Counted from the stretch's first letter, positions 1 to 11,217 are shown. The stretch: 64,000 nucleotides of DNA from Tupaia tana (GCA_026018925.1 JAKSZU010000011.1:9382485-9446484); one strand, 5' to 3'. A program made the numbers and translations. Notes: generated from the sequence alone by a model not told the origin.

Positions 1-714
1 GTCTGTTTTTGCACAGTGAGCAGTTTCATTTTCAAAGTGAAGACCAGGGTCCTTGGATTCTAAACCATAATACTACGGTGACCCCAGAAGCATGTGATTT
101 CCCAACACACCCAGTCTTCACTGATCTGGCGGTAGAATTTGGGCAGAAGGCACCACAAAACCGCTGGCTTGCAGTTGTTTGACTTTTGTTTTATTTACAA
201 GTCATAAGCACATTAGAGCCATTGAGCCCATCTCTTACTAAGGCTCTTGCCAGCCCAGAGCAGATGGAGACATAAATCAGGCTCGTCTCCTTTCCTTGAT
301 ACATGGTCACAGAGGGTTTGTGTCTTGGATCCCTTAGCATCCTGCAGAGAGTTGCATTGTTTCTTTGTGCACTCTCAGCCTCCAAGAGCCAACTGCTCTC
401 AACTGTTCTCCAACTTGAGGCTAGGAGTCATGCAACTCATGTCTGTGGAGGAAGTTATGTCAGATGTGATTCTTCTTCCCTTCAGCTCCTTGATTATTCC
501 TAGGCTGTCAGGCCATTCAAATGTAAGGCAGTTTATTCTATGGTCATTATCAACATGCCCCTCAGAATTTGTTCTTGTTTTTCTTGAAGGTATAAATGGT
601 TATTTTCTTCTCTCAGTAGATATTCCAGGACTTTGATTTGCTTTAACTACATCATCCAAAATAGAAAATCTTATACGGTGACTTTTTTTTTCTTGTTTAT
701 TTTTTTCTTTCGCA
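1..714. other. Unassigned non-coding DNA
   Basis: No gene or confidently recognisable repeat was seen. Open frames here are short, overlap on both strands and show no domain. It could hold a decayed repeat that eye inspection cannot classify. Confidence 0.4.
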
Positions 715-778
715 GTCAACTTTATTAAGGCGTCATAGCATGCAATAAGATGCACACATTTATAGTGTACAATTCTAG

Positions 779-1035
779 GACAGTCCCATGGTCTGGTGGT
801 TGAGAGAGCCAGATCCCTCATGGCCAACTCTGAGGGTTGAGTCCTGGCCCCAGCAGCTTGAAAAACACACCAGGCATGTGTATGTATATATGTGTGCCCA
901 AGCTCCTGATGTGATGATGAAATGGAGATGGCAGGGATCGTGTCTGACAATATCCTATTAGAAGATGCTTTTGCCCTCCTCTTCTCTGTCTCTCTCTCTA
1001 GCAAGCATCCTCTAACAATAAAAATAAGTAAATAC
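779..1035 (+). mobile_element. SINE-B copy
   Basis: tRNA-like head with a decayed B box (GGGTTGAGTCC), then the SINE-B body CAGCTTGAAAAACACACC, a CT-rich stretch and an A-rich tail. It is inserted in the old antisense L1. Confidence 0.7.
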
Positions 1036-1078
1036 AGTATAAAATTTGATGGATTTTGACAAATTTATACACCAGTAA

Positions 1079-1376
1079 TTTTTTTTTTTAATTTTTAGAG
1101 AGATTTGTTGTTTTTATTTTTGTTTTGTTTGTTTGTTTGTTTTTGCTATAGGGCATGTGGACTCACCTGAGAGGCAGAGAAACACAGAAAACAAGAACTC
1201 ACGCCTCATGGGGCATGCCCACACCGTGGTCCTGTCTTCTCCATTCTCCTCGTGGGATTTTGGGCACACATGCACATACGCTCAGGGTGAGTTTTAAGTC
1301 ACTGTGTCCAGGATTTGAACCACGGTTGGCCATATGAGAGCCTGGTGACATAACCATTATGCCCTCTGTTGGTCCC
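1079..1376 (-). mobile_element. SINE-A copy with TSD
   Basis: Antisense SINE-A beginning with a T/A-rich tail, then TTTTGCTATAGGGC and ending CTGTTGGTCCC. The 12-bp target-site duplication ATACACCAGTAA lies at 1067-1078 and 1377-1388, inside old L1 sequence. Confidence 0.85.
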
Positions 1377-1921
1377 ATACACCAGTAAAATTACTACCAT
1401 AATTGAGATAAAGAACATGTTCATTATCCCTGGGAAGTGCCTGCATCCCCTTGCAGAAATCCACTAGTCTCTTGACTGTCACTCCTGAGCAGATTCATCT
1501 TTTCTAAGGTGTCATAAGTGGATTTATACTGTACATGTTCTTTGTGCCTAGCTTCTTTCACTGAACATAGTGTTTTTGAGTCTTATACATGTTTCTGCAT
1601 TTACCAGATGTTTCTTTGAATTGCTAAGTAGTATTTTATTGTATAATTATAGCATAGTTTATTTATTCTTTCACCTGTGAATGGCTATTTGGATTGTTTC
1701 CAGTTTGGGGTTATTATAAATAAAGTTACTAAGGACATGCGTGTACAAGTTGTTTTAATGAACTTTTCATTTCCTCCTGGGTAAAGGCCTAGGAGTGGGG
1801 TCATTGGGTCATGTAGTGACTGTATATTTAACTTTTTAAGAAACCTCAAACAGATTTACAGAGTGGTATGACATTTTGGACTTCTTTTAGCCACATGTGT
1901 CTTTCAATTGCTCCATTGTGC

Positions 1922-2735
1922 ACCAACACCTGTTTTTTTTTTTTTTTTTTTTTTTTTTGTTTTTTTTTTTTTTTTTTTTTTTTAGCAGATAACTTCTTTT
2001 TATTGTCTTTTAAATGTGTTGTTTGTTTTTTCCCTAATCCCCTCCCTCCTCCTATTATTCACACCTTATTACCCACCCCTTTCTATACTGTCTCTAGTAT
2101 TTATAATACAATATACAATGTAGAATTGTCCTCCCTGCTATCTTTCAGTTTATGCTGTAGAGTGCAGACATTTGGTATCTATTGAGCGGGGACATACAAT
2201 GCCTGTCTTTCATAGTCTGACTTGCTTCACTTAGCATTTTAAATCTTCCTATTTGTCCACTTCGTGTCAAATGTTAGGGTCTCTCTTTTTTTCATTTTTG
2301 TTTTTTGTTTGTTTTTGTTTGTTTGTTTGTTTTAATGGCTCAGTAGAATTCTTAGAGTTCATGGGCCACATTTTTTCAATTCACTTGTCTGCTCTTCGAC
2401 ATTTGGGTTGATTCCATGTCCTAGCAGTTGTGAATAATGCTGCAGTAAACATGATGTGCAAGTGTTTTTCTGACAGTTTTCCTATCCTCTGGGAAGATAA
2501 CTAAGAGTGGAATTATTACGTCATATGGTAGTCCTATTTGTAGATTTCTGAGCAACCTTCATAACATTTTCCACAGTGGTTGTATTAATTTACATTCCCA
2601 CCAACAGTGTAGGAGGGTTCCCTTTTTGCCATAGTCAGCACTTATTATTCCTTTTTTTTTTTTTTTTTTAAATCTTAGCCATTCTGATTGGGGTTAAGTG
2701 GTATGATTTGCATTTCCCTTTTAATAAGAGATGTT

Positions 2736-2769
<34 letters not shown>

Positions 2770-3253
2770 CTATACCTTTTGGCCGTTCATATGTTTTCCT
2801 TGGAGAATTGTCTGTTCAGTGAAGAAAAGAAAATGATAACTGGAAAAACTGGATATCTACCCTCAGAAGAATGAAAGTGGATCCATATCTCTCACCATTA
2901 ACAAAAATAAATTCTATATGGATCAATGATCTAAACATCAAACATCAAATTATAAAACTACTGATGGAAAACTCTTGGAGACATTGGAATAGGCAAAGAC
3001 CCCTAAAGTACAGACAATAATACTCAAAATAGACAAGTAGAACTACATTAGGCTAAACCGCTTCTGCACAACAGAAGAAACAATAAGTAGAGTGAGGAGA
3101 AAACCCTTAAAGTGGGAGAATGTATTTGCAAATTATTCCCCAGATAAGGAATAGATAACCAGACTACACAGGGAACTGAAACAGCTAACCTGCAAAAAAA
3201 AAGAATCAATCCAATTAAAAGATGGACAAATGAGCTGAACCAACACCTGTTTT
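1922..3253 (-). mobile_element. 5'-inverted (twin-primed) L1 insertion
   Basis: The TSD ACCAACACCTGTTTT occurs at 1922-1936 and 3239-3253. Between them, 1933-2820 is the antisense 3' end of an L1 (poly-T tail, 3' UTR, ORF2 C-terminal part). Bases 2821-3240 are ORF2 sequence in the opposite, sense orientation. Compared with the full-length L1 at 14921-20764, the sense piece aligns to about 19270-19695 (ending GAGCTGAAC), and the antisense piece takes up immediately after it. The two segments are therefore contiguous in L1 and inverted relative to each other, the known signature of twin priming during target-primed reverse transcription. The TSD overlaps the last few L1 bases, which suggests microhomology. 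No intact ORF remains. Confidence 0.85.
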
Positions 3254-3384
3254 ATAAGTTTGAAAAAAGATGTTTTAAACAATGAGAGCACATGTGTGTG
3301 CACATGTCTATCTGCTTCATTCTTTTCAAAGTCAAATAGATTTTATATTAAGGCTGTCCTTTTGTGTTTGTGTGTGTATAGATA

Positions 3385-3850
3385 GATGTATTCTTTTGTC
3401 AACTATTTCATCCTTTTGCTCCTTCCACCTACCCTCTACCTCACTCCCCTTCCTTACAGTCTCTAGTATCTACATTTATACTCTCTACTATCATCTTTGG
3501 ATCTTTCAATTTCTGCCATAGCGTACAAACATTTGGTACATATCAAGTGGGGATATACAATGTGTCTCTTTCAAAGTCTGGGTCACTTCCCATAAGTCCT
3601 CTGTATTACCCACTTTGAATTAAACCATAGGGTCTGAAGGCTGCACTCTTACTTGATTAGTCTATTGATATACCTCTTGTACACAGACTTCTGTTAATAC
3701 ATAATAGAGTTGCAATAAACATCCTTGGACATGCAGCTTTGCTATTGTGGACAAAATATTATCTTTTGTCAATATTACAGAAGAATTGCTGAGTTAATAG
3801 CAATTTTCACTTTTCTCTCTAGTACTTTATTTTTTCAACTGCTAGAAGAT
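3385..3850 (-). mobile_element. Truncated L1 3' end (antisense)
   Basis: It resembles the 3' UTR of the twin-primed copy at 1933-2820 (shared CAGTCTCTAGTAT and CATTTGGTA landmarks). It continues into antisense ORF2 C-terminal sequence near 3700. It is diverged and heavily 5'-truncated. Confidence 0.6.
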
Positions 3851-3870
3851 GTTTATGGCCAGCAGAGTGA

Positions 3871-3976
<106 letters not shown>

Positions 3977-4182
3977 GCAGAGGGAGAAAACATCCCTCAC
4001 CCCATGGGACATAGTCATCTCAAAATTCCCTTTCCTCCATTTCTCCATCCTGTCAGGATCTTGGGCTCACATGCACACATGCCTTTCATGTTCCTCAAGC
4101 TACTGGGGCCAGGATTCAAACCATGGTCAGCCATGTGGTATCTGGCTCCACCAACTACTAGGCTACAAGACCAAGCTCTCTT
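3977..4182 (-). mobile_element. Diverged SINE (SINE-B-like)
   Basis: Antisense SINE body: a CTCCATTTCTCCATCCTGTC region, GATCTTGGGC, then a degraded tRNA-like head with CAGGATTCAAACCATGG (antisense B box). It is older than the SINE-A copies. Confidence 0.6.
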
Positions 4183-4515
4183 CTTGTACTTTCAAAGTTT
4201 CATTTTTAAATAAAAAATTCTAATCTATTTGGAATTAACTCGAGAATGATGTAGTAATAAAGTCATTTCCTCATATATTATTTATCAATAATTTTCACCC
4301 CATTTACTGAATAAAGTATCACTCCAAAATATATGAAATAATGTCTTTATCAAGAACTAATTTACCAAATACATTTTCATCTATTTGTAGACTCTTTAAT
4401 TTATATTATATTTATTGGGGTTACATTAATTTCACTAAAAGATAATTGATATTTTCTAATACTGAGCTAATTTTTTCTAAGAATAGAATGTTTTTTGCCT
4501 ATAAAGATGTCTTTC

Positions 4516-4793
4516 TGGGGACCAACAGTTGGCATAATGGCTATGTCACTGGACTCCCATGTAGTTGACTGCAGTTTGAGTCCTAGACCTGGTGGCTTAA
4601 ACTCACGCCATAAACTCACGTGTGTGTGTGAGTGACCAAGATCCTGAGAGGAGAATGGAAGAGAGGGGATTGCAGCATGGCCATCCTCCCTGAGGGGTGA
4701 TTTCTTGCTTTCTGTTTCTCTGTCTCTCTCTGTCTTTCTGATGAACGCATGCACCCTATAGCAAAAAGAACCTCTCCAAAAAAAAAAAGTCTT
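4516..4793 (+). mobile_element. SINE-A copy
   Basis: Sense SINE-A from GGGGACCAACAGTTGGC through CCTATAGCAAAAAGAACC to an A11 tail. A short internal duplication (ACTCACG..) sits near 4604-4620. Confidence 0.85.
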
Positions 4794-4971
4794 TTTTTTT
4801 ATCTTTCAGTAGAGTTTTATTCTTCATGTTGACCATATATATCAAATTTATTCCTACTCTTTTTCTAGATAGATCTTCTCTCCCATATATTTTCCATATG
4901 GTGTTTTAATATTTATTTTAAAACTGGTCAATTTTCTGAATTTAATTTCCAATAAATCTTTTGAATTTTTT

Positions 4972-5139
4972 AAAGAATTATTTTATTTAACTTTATTTAT
5001 TTATTTAGATTTGACCAGAGAGGGACAGAGTGAGAAAGAGAGAGAGAGAGAAAGTAAGCTGCCAGACCCTGAACTTAAACCATAGTCAGCCATGTGGGAG
5101 TCCAGCACCCTTAACCATCAACTCCACATGCTAGCCCTA
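4972..5139 (-). mobile_element. SINE-C copy
   Basis: Antisense short SINE: TTATTTA-rich tail, GATTTGACCAGAGAGG, a GA-rich stretch, then the head ending GCTAGCCC. No long body between the B box and the CT-rich part, as in other SINE-C copies. Confidence 0.75.
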
Positions 5140-5179
5140 TACTTTGGGATTTTTAAAGATAAAATTGTCATGTATAATT

Positions 5180-5445
5180 TTTCTTCTTCCTTCTTATTCT
5201 TTTTATTTATGATAGGGTGTATATGCAATGCATGAGAGAGAGAGAATGGAGCATCTTCCACAAGGGCTGGTCATGCCCCAGTTGTCTTCCTTCAGTTCTA
5301 GCCTATTGGATCTTAGGCATTTGCATGCATTCCTGGTGTATTTTTCAGGCTGACTGAACCAGGGTTGAGAACAGTGGTCACTATATGTAATTTGGCTTCT
5401 CTTGAGTAGCACATTACCGCTGCACCATGAAGCTGGGCTCCTTCT
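5180..5445 (-). mobile_element. Diverged SINE (SINE-B or D)
   Basis: Antisense SINE with a GA-rich start, central CTTAGGCATTTGCATGCAT and a decayed head ending AAGCTGGGCTCC. It is older than the neighbouring copies. Confidence 0.5.
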
Positions 5446-5667
5446 TTTACTATTCTTCTTCTTATTTCTTTCTTTGATTTCCAAGCATTAGCTAATATAG
5501 CCAGAATGATGTTGACAAGTGAGGAGAGTGAAATCCTTGTCTCCTTTCTGATGTCGATGGACCTGCTTTTAATTTATTACCACCAAGCATGACACTTGTA
5601 AAGCTTTCAGAAATTAATTTTAGCATTTAAGAAAATACGCAACAAATCTTGATTTAATGGAAATGAA

Positions 5668-5931
5668 TTTTTTTTGGGGGGAAGAGGTTTTGCTATAGGA
5701 CGCGTGCACTTGCCAGAAAGACAGAGAGAGACAGAGAGACAGAAAGCAAGAAATCACCCCCCCAGAGGGGAAGGCCACGCTGCAATCCCTTCTCCTCTAT
5801 TCTCCTCTCTGGATCTTGGGCAGGCAAACAGATGCACCCAGTGTGAGTTTAAGCCACCAAGTTTGGGATTTGAACCACGGTCAACTACATGGAAATCCAG
5901 TGACATAGCCATTATGCCAACTGCTGGTCCC
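5668..5931 (-). mobile_element. SINE-A copy with TSD
   Basis: Antisense SINE-A ending CTGCTGGTCCC. The 12-bp TSD AATGGAAATGAA lies at 5656-5667 and 5932-5943. Confidence 0.9.
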
Positions 5932-6645
5932 AATGGAAATGAAATTTTACCAAATATATTCTTGGTACCCATCTTGGTAATCATTTTCATCTTTGCCCTA
6001 AAATATTAATTATTATAATAAAATTTATTGGCCATTCATTCATTGCTTTATAGACAGACAATTGATTTTTAAGTAATGACCATGTATTCTGCAAACCTAT
6101 TAAATTTATTTAATTGTCTTTATGTTTTTGATAGATTCCTTTGGATTTAACATGTTCGTGTGTGTGTGTGTGTATGTACAAAATATATACACACATGCAT
6201 ATATGTACATATATATATGTTATCTGAAAACACATTTTACATCTCCTTTTTCAATATTTGTCTTTCATTTCTTATCTCATGTTATTGCGCTAAGCTCTCC
6301 AACATAATATTTGATAGATGAAACTAGACATACTCACTACACTACCAGTCATAGGGGAAAAGTATTCAGTACATTACCATTAAGTAGTTTTAGCTGCAGG
6401 TTTTTCCTGGATGCTGTTTACCAAGTGGAAGGAGTGCCCTTCTATTCTTAGTTTGCTGAAAGTTCTTATTGTAAATGGATGTTGAGTTTGTATAATGCTA
6501 TTTTGACATTCATTATAATGAACATTTGATTTTCTTTATTTTGTTAATGTAGTGAATTACATTAATTAATTTTTAATTTAATTTAATTTATTTAAATTTA
6601 ATTGTTTAATCTTGCATTCTTTGGACAAAACCTACTTGCCCTGAT

Positions 6646-6982
6646 ATAAATTTGACTCTTGAATAAGATAGACTGGAATTACATGGGTCCACTTATATGA
6701 AGATTTTCAAAAAATACTTAACTGCAAATGTGCTTTGTTTTCTTTGTGGTTTTCTAAATAATAATTTCTTTCTCTAGTTTGCTTTCTTATAAGAATATAG
6801 CAAATAATATATATTATATTCAAAATGTGCTAAACTACTGTTTGTGTTATCAATAAAGCTCCTGATCAGTAAATACTAAGCTATTGGTAGTTAGGTTTTG
6901 TGGGTAGAAAGTTGTACATGAATTTTCAGCTATGGAGGGAGCTAGTGTCCCTCACCTACACATCATTCAAGGATCAGTTGCA
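6646..6982 (+). mobile_element. Tigger/MER44-type DNA transposon fossil
   Basis: About 337 bp with terminal inverted ends (TTTGACTCTTGAAT at the left; ATTCAAGGATCAGTTG at the right) next to TA. The interior (GGGTCCACTTATATGAAG, then a TTTCTTATAAGAATATAG-like stretch) resembles the non-autonomous Tigger/MER44 elements of mammals. It interrupts the old antisense L1. No transposase frame is present. The family name rests on memory of the consensus and should be confirmed. Confidence 0.65.
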
Positions 6983-7009
6983 TTCTTTTTTTTTAATATA
7001 TTGCTAGGT

Positions 7010-7010
7010 T

Positions 7011-7053
<43 letters not shown>
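7010..7053. repeat. (TTTA)n tail microsatellite
   Basis: About ten ATTT units. In antisense this is a TAAA-repeat tail, marking the 3' end of the HAL1-like element. Confidence 0.95.
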
Positions 7054-8193
7054 GTGTTAGTTTGTTCTTAAGTATACTTTCTTTTACTTTTTATATTTTT
7101 AATTTTTAAAACATTTTTTTAGTTTATTTTTATACTTTTCCACAAACATTTACTTTACATATCAAAAAATTTTAACTCATACTCCATAGTTCCTGAAAGT
7201 TAATAAACAACTTTCAAAATTTCAAAATACTGAATTTTAAAGATAATGGTCAAAATATTTTTTATAATTTTGTGACTATATAACAACAGAAACAGTATGC
7301 TTTTAAATATTTTTGAGAAAATATTTACATGTCAACTACTCAAATTGTTGAAAAGCAAATGCCCAGTACACTAGTCACACATAAACTTTCTCAGTTCGGC
7401 CCTGCCCAAGTGCATTCTATGATACACCATCTGCTAGTAAAGATCAATCTCTTTTTCTTCCTTCAAAGTCTTTCTCAAAATAATTCTCTGGTGGGGTTGC
7501 TCTTTTGCAGTCTCTACTGATTACAATGCTGAGCTGGAAAAGTCCAGGTTATTTTATGTTATAAATTCTTTCATATATCATCTCTAATCCTCTCTGCCAG
7601 GCAGAACTATTTATGGTGCCAGGCCATCTTTCTAAGAGCTTCTGTTAGTTTACTTGAGATCCACCTTAGTTCCATAGTTTTCTGATTAATCTTCAGATAT
7701 GACGTTCCAGTCACAGCCCTGTCCAATAATGAGTATTTCCAATTTCTGAATCAATGCAACAAGCATTATTGAACTTATGCAAATAACCCTTCTCCCACAA
7801 AATAAGAATATTCCCAAATATTTTCCAATTCCAGAGGGATCAGGAAGGAAGAACATTTTGTGTTTTCATTTAAAGAAACAAACAAGAAAAATATTTTAAC
7901 ATATTGCTGAACCTACCAACAACTGAAAAGAAAGTAAATTGTTTAAATTGGGAAAACAAAGCATAGTAAAAAAAAATTAGTAACGTTTTAATCAAAAGTC
8001 ATAAAATTTGATTTCGCCAGTTCAGTCTTATGTTCAAACTCTCTTCTGTTTAATATGCAGTGTTGCTGTGGTCCAATCTTTCCATTTAAATCCTGGAAGT
8101 TAAATTCTATGTTGTTATTGATATTTCTTGTCCCTAGCATCAAAATGTTCATATTCTTGGTTGCCTTTTGTTCTCTTATTTCTGTATGTATAT

Positions 8194-9191
8194 TTAGTTT
8201 CACTGGTCAAGCACTCCTTTCAGAATTTCTTGAAGAGTGGGTCTGCTACTGGCAAATTCTTTCAAGTCTTGTTTATCTGAAAATGTTTTTATTCTTTCTT
8301 TCCATATGAAAGATAATCTTGCTGGGTATAGCATTCTTGGTTGAAACCGTTTTTCACTTAACACTTTGAATATATTTCCCCATTCTTTCCTTGCTCACAT
8401 TGTTTCTGATGAGAGGTCCGAGGTTAGCCTGATAGGATAATCTTTATAAGTAACCTAACGTTTCTCTCTTGCCAATTTTAGTGTCTTGTCTTTGTCTGTA
8501 GATTTGACCAGTCTGGCTATGATGTGCCTTGGGGAAGATCTTCTTGGGTTGATTCTATTAGGGGTCTTTTGTATGTCTTGGATCTGGATATTTGAATGCC
8601 TCTTTAGATTTGGAAATTTTCTTCCAAGATTTCATGGAATAGATTATCAATGCCTTTATTAGTTTCCTCACCTTCTGGGATACCAATCAGAATGTTTGGG
8701 TGCTTAATGCTGTCTAGTATTTCTTGTATAATACTCTCACTTTTGAAGGTTATTTTCTCAGTTTTTTTGGTTGTTTTTTCTAGATCAGAGGTTTTACCTT
8801 CAACATACAAGATTCGATTTTCTGCATGGACTAATCTGCTTTTAATACTTTCGAGGGACGTTTTGATGTCCTGAAGGACAGCCTTCATCTCTAATAGCTC
8901 CATTTGATTCTTTTTCATGGTGTATATTTCCTCTTTCAGATCATGAAAGGACTTCAACACCTCCTGGAACTCATTGTCTCTTTTTTCCTGCATCTTCTGG
9001 AATTCATTATCTCTCAGCTCTTGCATCTCATTTTGTTTTGTCAATATGAATATTCTGAAGTCTTTATCAGACATTTCCAAGAATTCTACTGTACTGTTTG
9101 TAGATGATGAGATACTGTTCTTTTCCCTTATGGGAGAGACATTTTCTTGGTTTCTCATGTCTCTTGTACCTCTGCGGTTGTTTCTGGTCAT
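8194..9191 (-). pseudogene. L1/HAL1 ORF1p-like RNA-binding protein, decayed
   Basis: The frame is open from 9227 to 8604. Homology to the sense L1 ORF1 at 15426 suggests the original start at 9191 (MTRNNRRG). A long charged coiled coil follows (FHDLKEEIYTMKKNQMELLE, then SRLVHAENRI), as in the trimerising N-terminal half of L1 ORF1p. The C-terminal RNA-recognition part continues in another frame after a shift near 8610 (SPRHIIARL is visible) and ends near 8194. Several stops disrupt it. ORF1p normally coats L1 RNA and acts as a nucleic-acid chaperone. This copy cannot make the full protein. About two thirds of residues match the other ORF1 copy by eye. Confidence 0.8.
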
Positions 9192-10169
9192 TCTGTGACA
9201 AAATCTCTCCTCCACAATGTTTATCAATGTGGTATAAATAGTAAGATTAAGATTTCAGATTTATAGAAAGGAATTTCTTTGTTAAAGCAGGAGATTCAAT
9301 AAGCATTGAGGATTTCAATGAATCTGAAAGGCTTCAAATGCTTGGCTACTGTGCACCTAGGCCTATGTAGACATTAAGTGTCTAGAGAGTGAAGTTTAGG
9401 GTAAGAAAGTAAGATTAAAAAATATAAGCAAAAAGAAAAAAAATAGAAAAATACTACCAAAAAAGTAAAAAGTGAAAGCCACGCGAACACACCAAGACAC
9501 ACCTCAGCTTTAAAATGGCTTCTGAAATTAACAAATGAAAGAAAAGGCCCAAGCTGAGAAGAGGTGCTTGAACAATTTAAAAAAAAAAAAAGTTAAAAAA
9601 TTTTAAAGGTAGAAAGAGCGTGAAACATACAGAAAGGGGAGAGAACATGAGACAAACATGAGACAGACAGCCAGAGACAGAGAAAAGACGGAGGTCATCC
9701 TACCTTGTCTGAATATTTTGGGAGTCTAGGAGATGAGTTTAAAGCATGGCTTCCCTGAACACACCAGGACACACCTCAGCTTTAAAATGACTTCTTGTCT
9801 GAATATTTTGGGAGTCTACACTAGGTATTATTTGTCTGGCTTTTATATTTATGTCTATTTTCATAAAGAATATTAGCCTTTTTTTTTTTTTTTCCACTTG
9901 TTTGTTTGGTAATGCCCCTGCTGGTTTTATTTTTATGTTCAGGATTATACTTTCCTCATAAAGTAAATTGGAAAACAAATGGTGTATTTATGTAAAATTT
10001 ATGTAGTTTTTAAAAAATGCTTAATGGAATTCATCACTAAGATTATCTGGAGTTTTGATTTTCTTTTTAGAAAATGTATTCAGCTACCCAATTTCCTTGA
10101 AAGATAAATCAATATTTTATTTTCTTTTAATTCTTGTGTCAGTTATGGTAAGTTTGGTTATTGTTATTT

Positions 10170-10275
10170 GTTTTGCCAAAGAACATGAGAGAAAGAGAGA
10201 AAGCATCTCCCAGTGAAATGTGCCACACTTCAATACTTTTTCCTTCATTTTTCATCCTGTCAGGATTTGGGACAT
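10170..10275 (-). mobile_element. SINE fragment
   Basis: Short antisense SINE piece: GA-rich segment, CCTTCATTTTTCATCCTGTC and CAGGATTTGGGAC. The head is missing. Confidence 0.4.
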
Positions 10276-10365
10276 GTATTATTTTTATTTTTAAAATAAG
10301 ATGCTTAGGTCAATAAATATTTAGAATTTCATATCTTTTTCATGAATTGATATAGCATTATTTTA

Positions 10366-10608
10366 GAGTTTTTTGTCTTAGAGTGAGTGTGCTTGCCGGA
10401 GAGAGAGAGAGACAGAGACAGACACAGTGAGAGGAAAAGTGAGAAATCATCCCCCACAGTGGATGGCCACACCGAAATATCTTCTCCATTCTCCTCCCAG
10501 AATCTTGGGTATGCACACAAACATGCCCAGAGTGATTTTTCAGTCCACTGGGTCCAGGACTCAAACTGTGGTTGGCCAGTGATGTAACTGCTATGCCATG
10601 CTGGCCCT
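10366..10608 (-). mobile_element. SINE-A/B copy
   Basis: Antisense SINE: GA-rich start, ATCCCCCACAGTGGATGG, AATCTTGGGTATGCAC and a head ending CATGCTGGCCC. Part of the anticodon-like region of the head is deleted. Confidence 0.8.
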
Positions 10609-10619
10609 GGTATATCTGT

Positions 10620-10900
10620 TTTAAAAATCAGAAAATTAAAACTCAAAGTAGTTAAACACATTTTCAGAAGCTTAGAATGAATTTAGAACCACCTAGTTCT
10701 CATCAGGAAGAGAAATATCATCAAAGGGATGAAAAGAAGACAATACACCTGATCGCCTCAGACTTTTTTCTCATAACCTATTGTTTCATACAAGAGGAGT
10801 ACATGTAATTGGCTAAAAAAACTAGAAGATAAAAACTAGGGTATTATATTATGTAAATGTACAAAATCTAACTTGTCTGACCATCTATTCTTCACTTTTA
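10620..10900. other. Unassigned non-coding DNA
   Basis: AT-rich sequence with no supported gene or clear repeat family. Confidence 0.35.
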
Positions 10901-10902
10901 GG

Positions 10903-11072
10903 AAAAAAATTATTCTACTTATTTAATTTTATTTGTTATTATTTTAATTTGATCAGAGAGAGAGAGAGAGAGAAAGGGAAATTGAGAAAGCAACCCACTA
11001 GGTTCCAGACTTGAACCATGGTTAGATGTGTGGAAAGTCTAGCACTTTAACCACCACACCACTTGTTGGCCT
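10903..11072 (-). mobile_element. SINE-C copy
   Basis: Antisense short SINE: TATTTAATTTTATTTG tail, AATTTGATCAGAGAGAG, head ending CACTTGTTGGCC. Confidence 0.75.
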
Positions 11073-11217
11073 TTTCTTCACTCTTATGGCACTGGGAAAT
11101 ACCATATTTAAGAAGAATGATAGAATTTATTTTTTCCTTTAGGTCCTATTTTATCTGAAGTCTTAATTCCCAAGCTCTCTTGTTTATCAAAAGGAGTAAA
11201 ATAAAAAGTATTGGGTT

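Larger units (their letters stand above)
715..1921 (-). mobile_element. Old L1 3' region (antisense), interrupted by two SINEs
   Basis: Read on the minus strand, this matches an L1 3' UTR followed by the ORF2 C-terminal region. The stretch near 1640-1750 is the antisense of the conserved TDEWI..YYSAIKK region at the end of L1 ORF2. Two SINEs split it (779-1035 and 1079-1376). The L1 sequence resumes cleanly on each side, so it predates both insertions. It runs on to the target site of the younger L1 starting at 1933. Confidence 0.75.
7004..9833 (-). mobile_element. HAL1-like half-L1: ORF1-only retroelement, apparently complete, with TSD
   Basis: Element body 7017-9820, minus strand, about 2.8 kb. 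Reading 5' to 3' it has a roughly 600-bp 5' UTR with internal direct repeats (9485-9820) and an L1 ORF1 homologue (start about 9191, coiled coil, end about 8194). A short stretch homologous to the ORF1-ORF2 spacer and first bases of ORF2 follows (to about 8100), then roughly 1 kb of 3' UTR unlike the local L1, and a (TAAA)n tail at 7010-7053. Imperfect 13-bp TSDs CTAGGTTTTATTT (7004-7016) and CTAGGTATTATTT (9821-9833) flank it. The host old L1 is continuous across the site. No RT or endonuclease sequence is present, so it must have used L1 ORF2 in trans. This matches HAL1, known ORF1-only derivatives of L1. Confidence 0.75.
4230..10360 (-). mobile_element. Old antisense L1 (ORF2 region) carrying nested insertions
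   Basis: Antisense L1 ORF2 sequence is visible at 4230-4515, 4800-4970, 5470-5655, 5950-6640, 9821-10165 and about 10280-10360. The intervening blocks are SINEs (4516, 4972, 5180, 5668), a Tigger element (6646) and a HAL1-like element (7017-9820). Around 6340-6560 it matches the antisense of the RT domain region. Removing the Tigger and HAL1-like blocks makes the L1 sequence continuous (..AATATATTGCTAGGT|ATTATTTG..). No open frame remains. Confidence 0.65.

Noticed and set aside
8604-9227. Intact host gene encoding a coiled-coil protein
   Set aside because: The frame is homologous to L1 ORF1 at 15426 and lies inside a retroelement with TSDs. The remainder of the protein is frameshifted.
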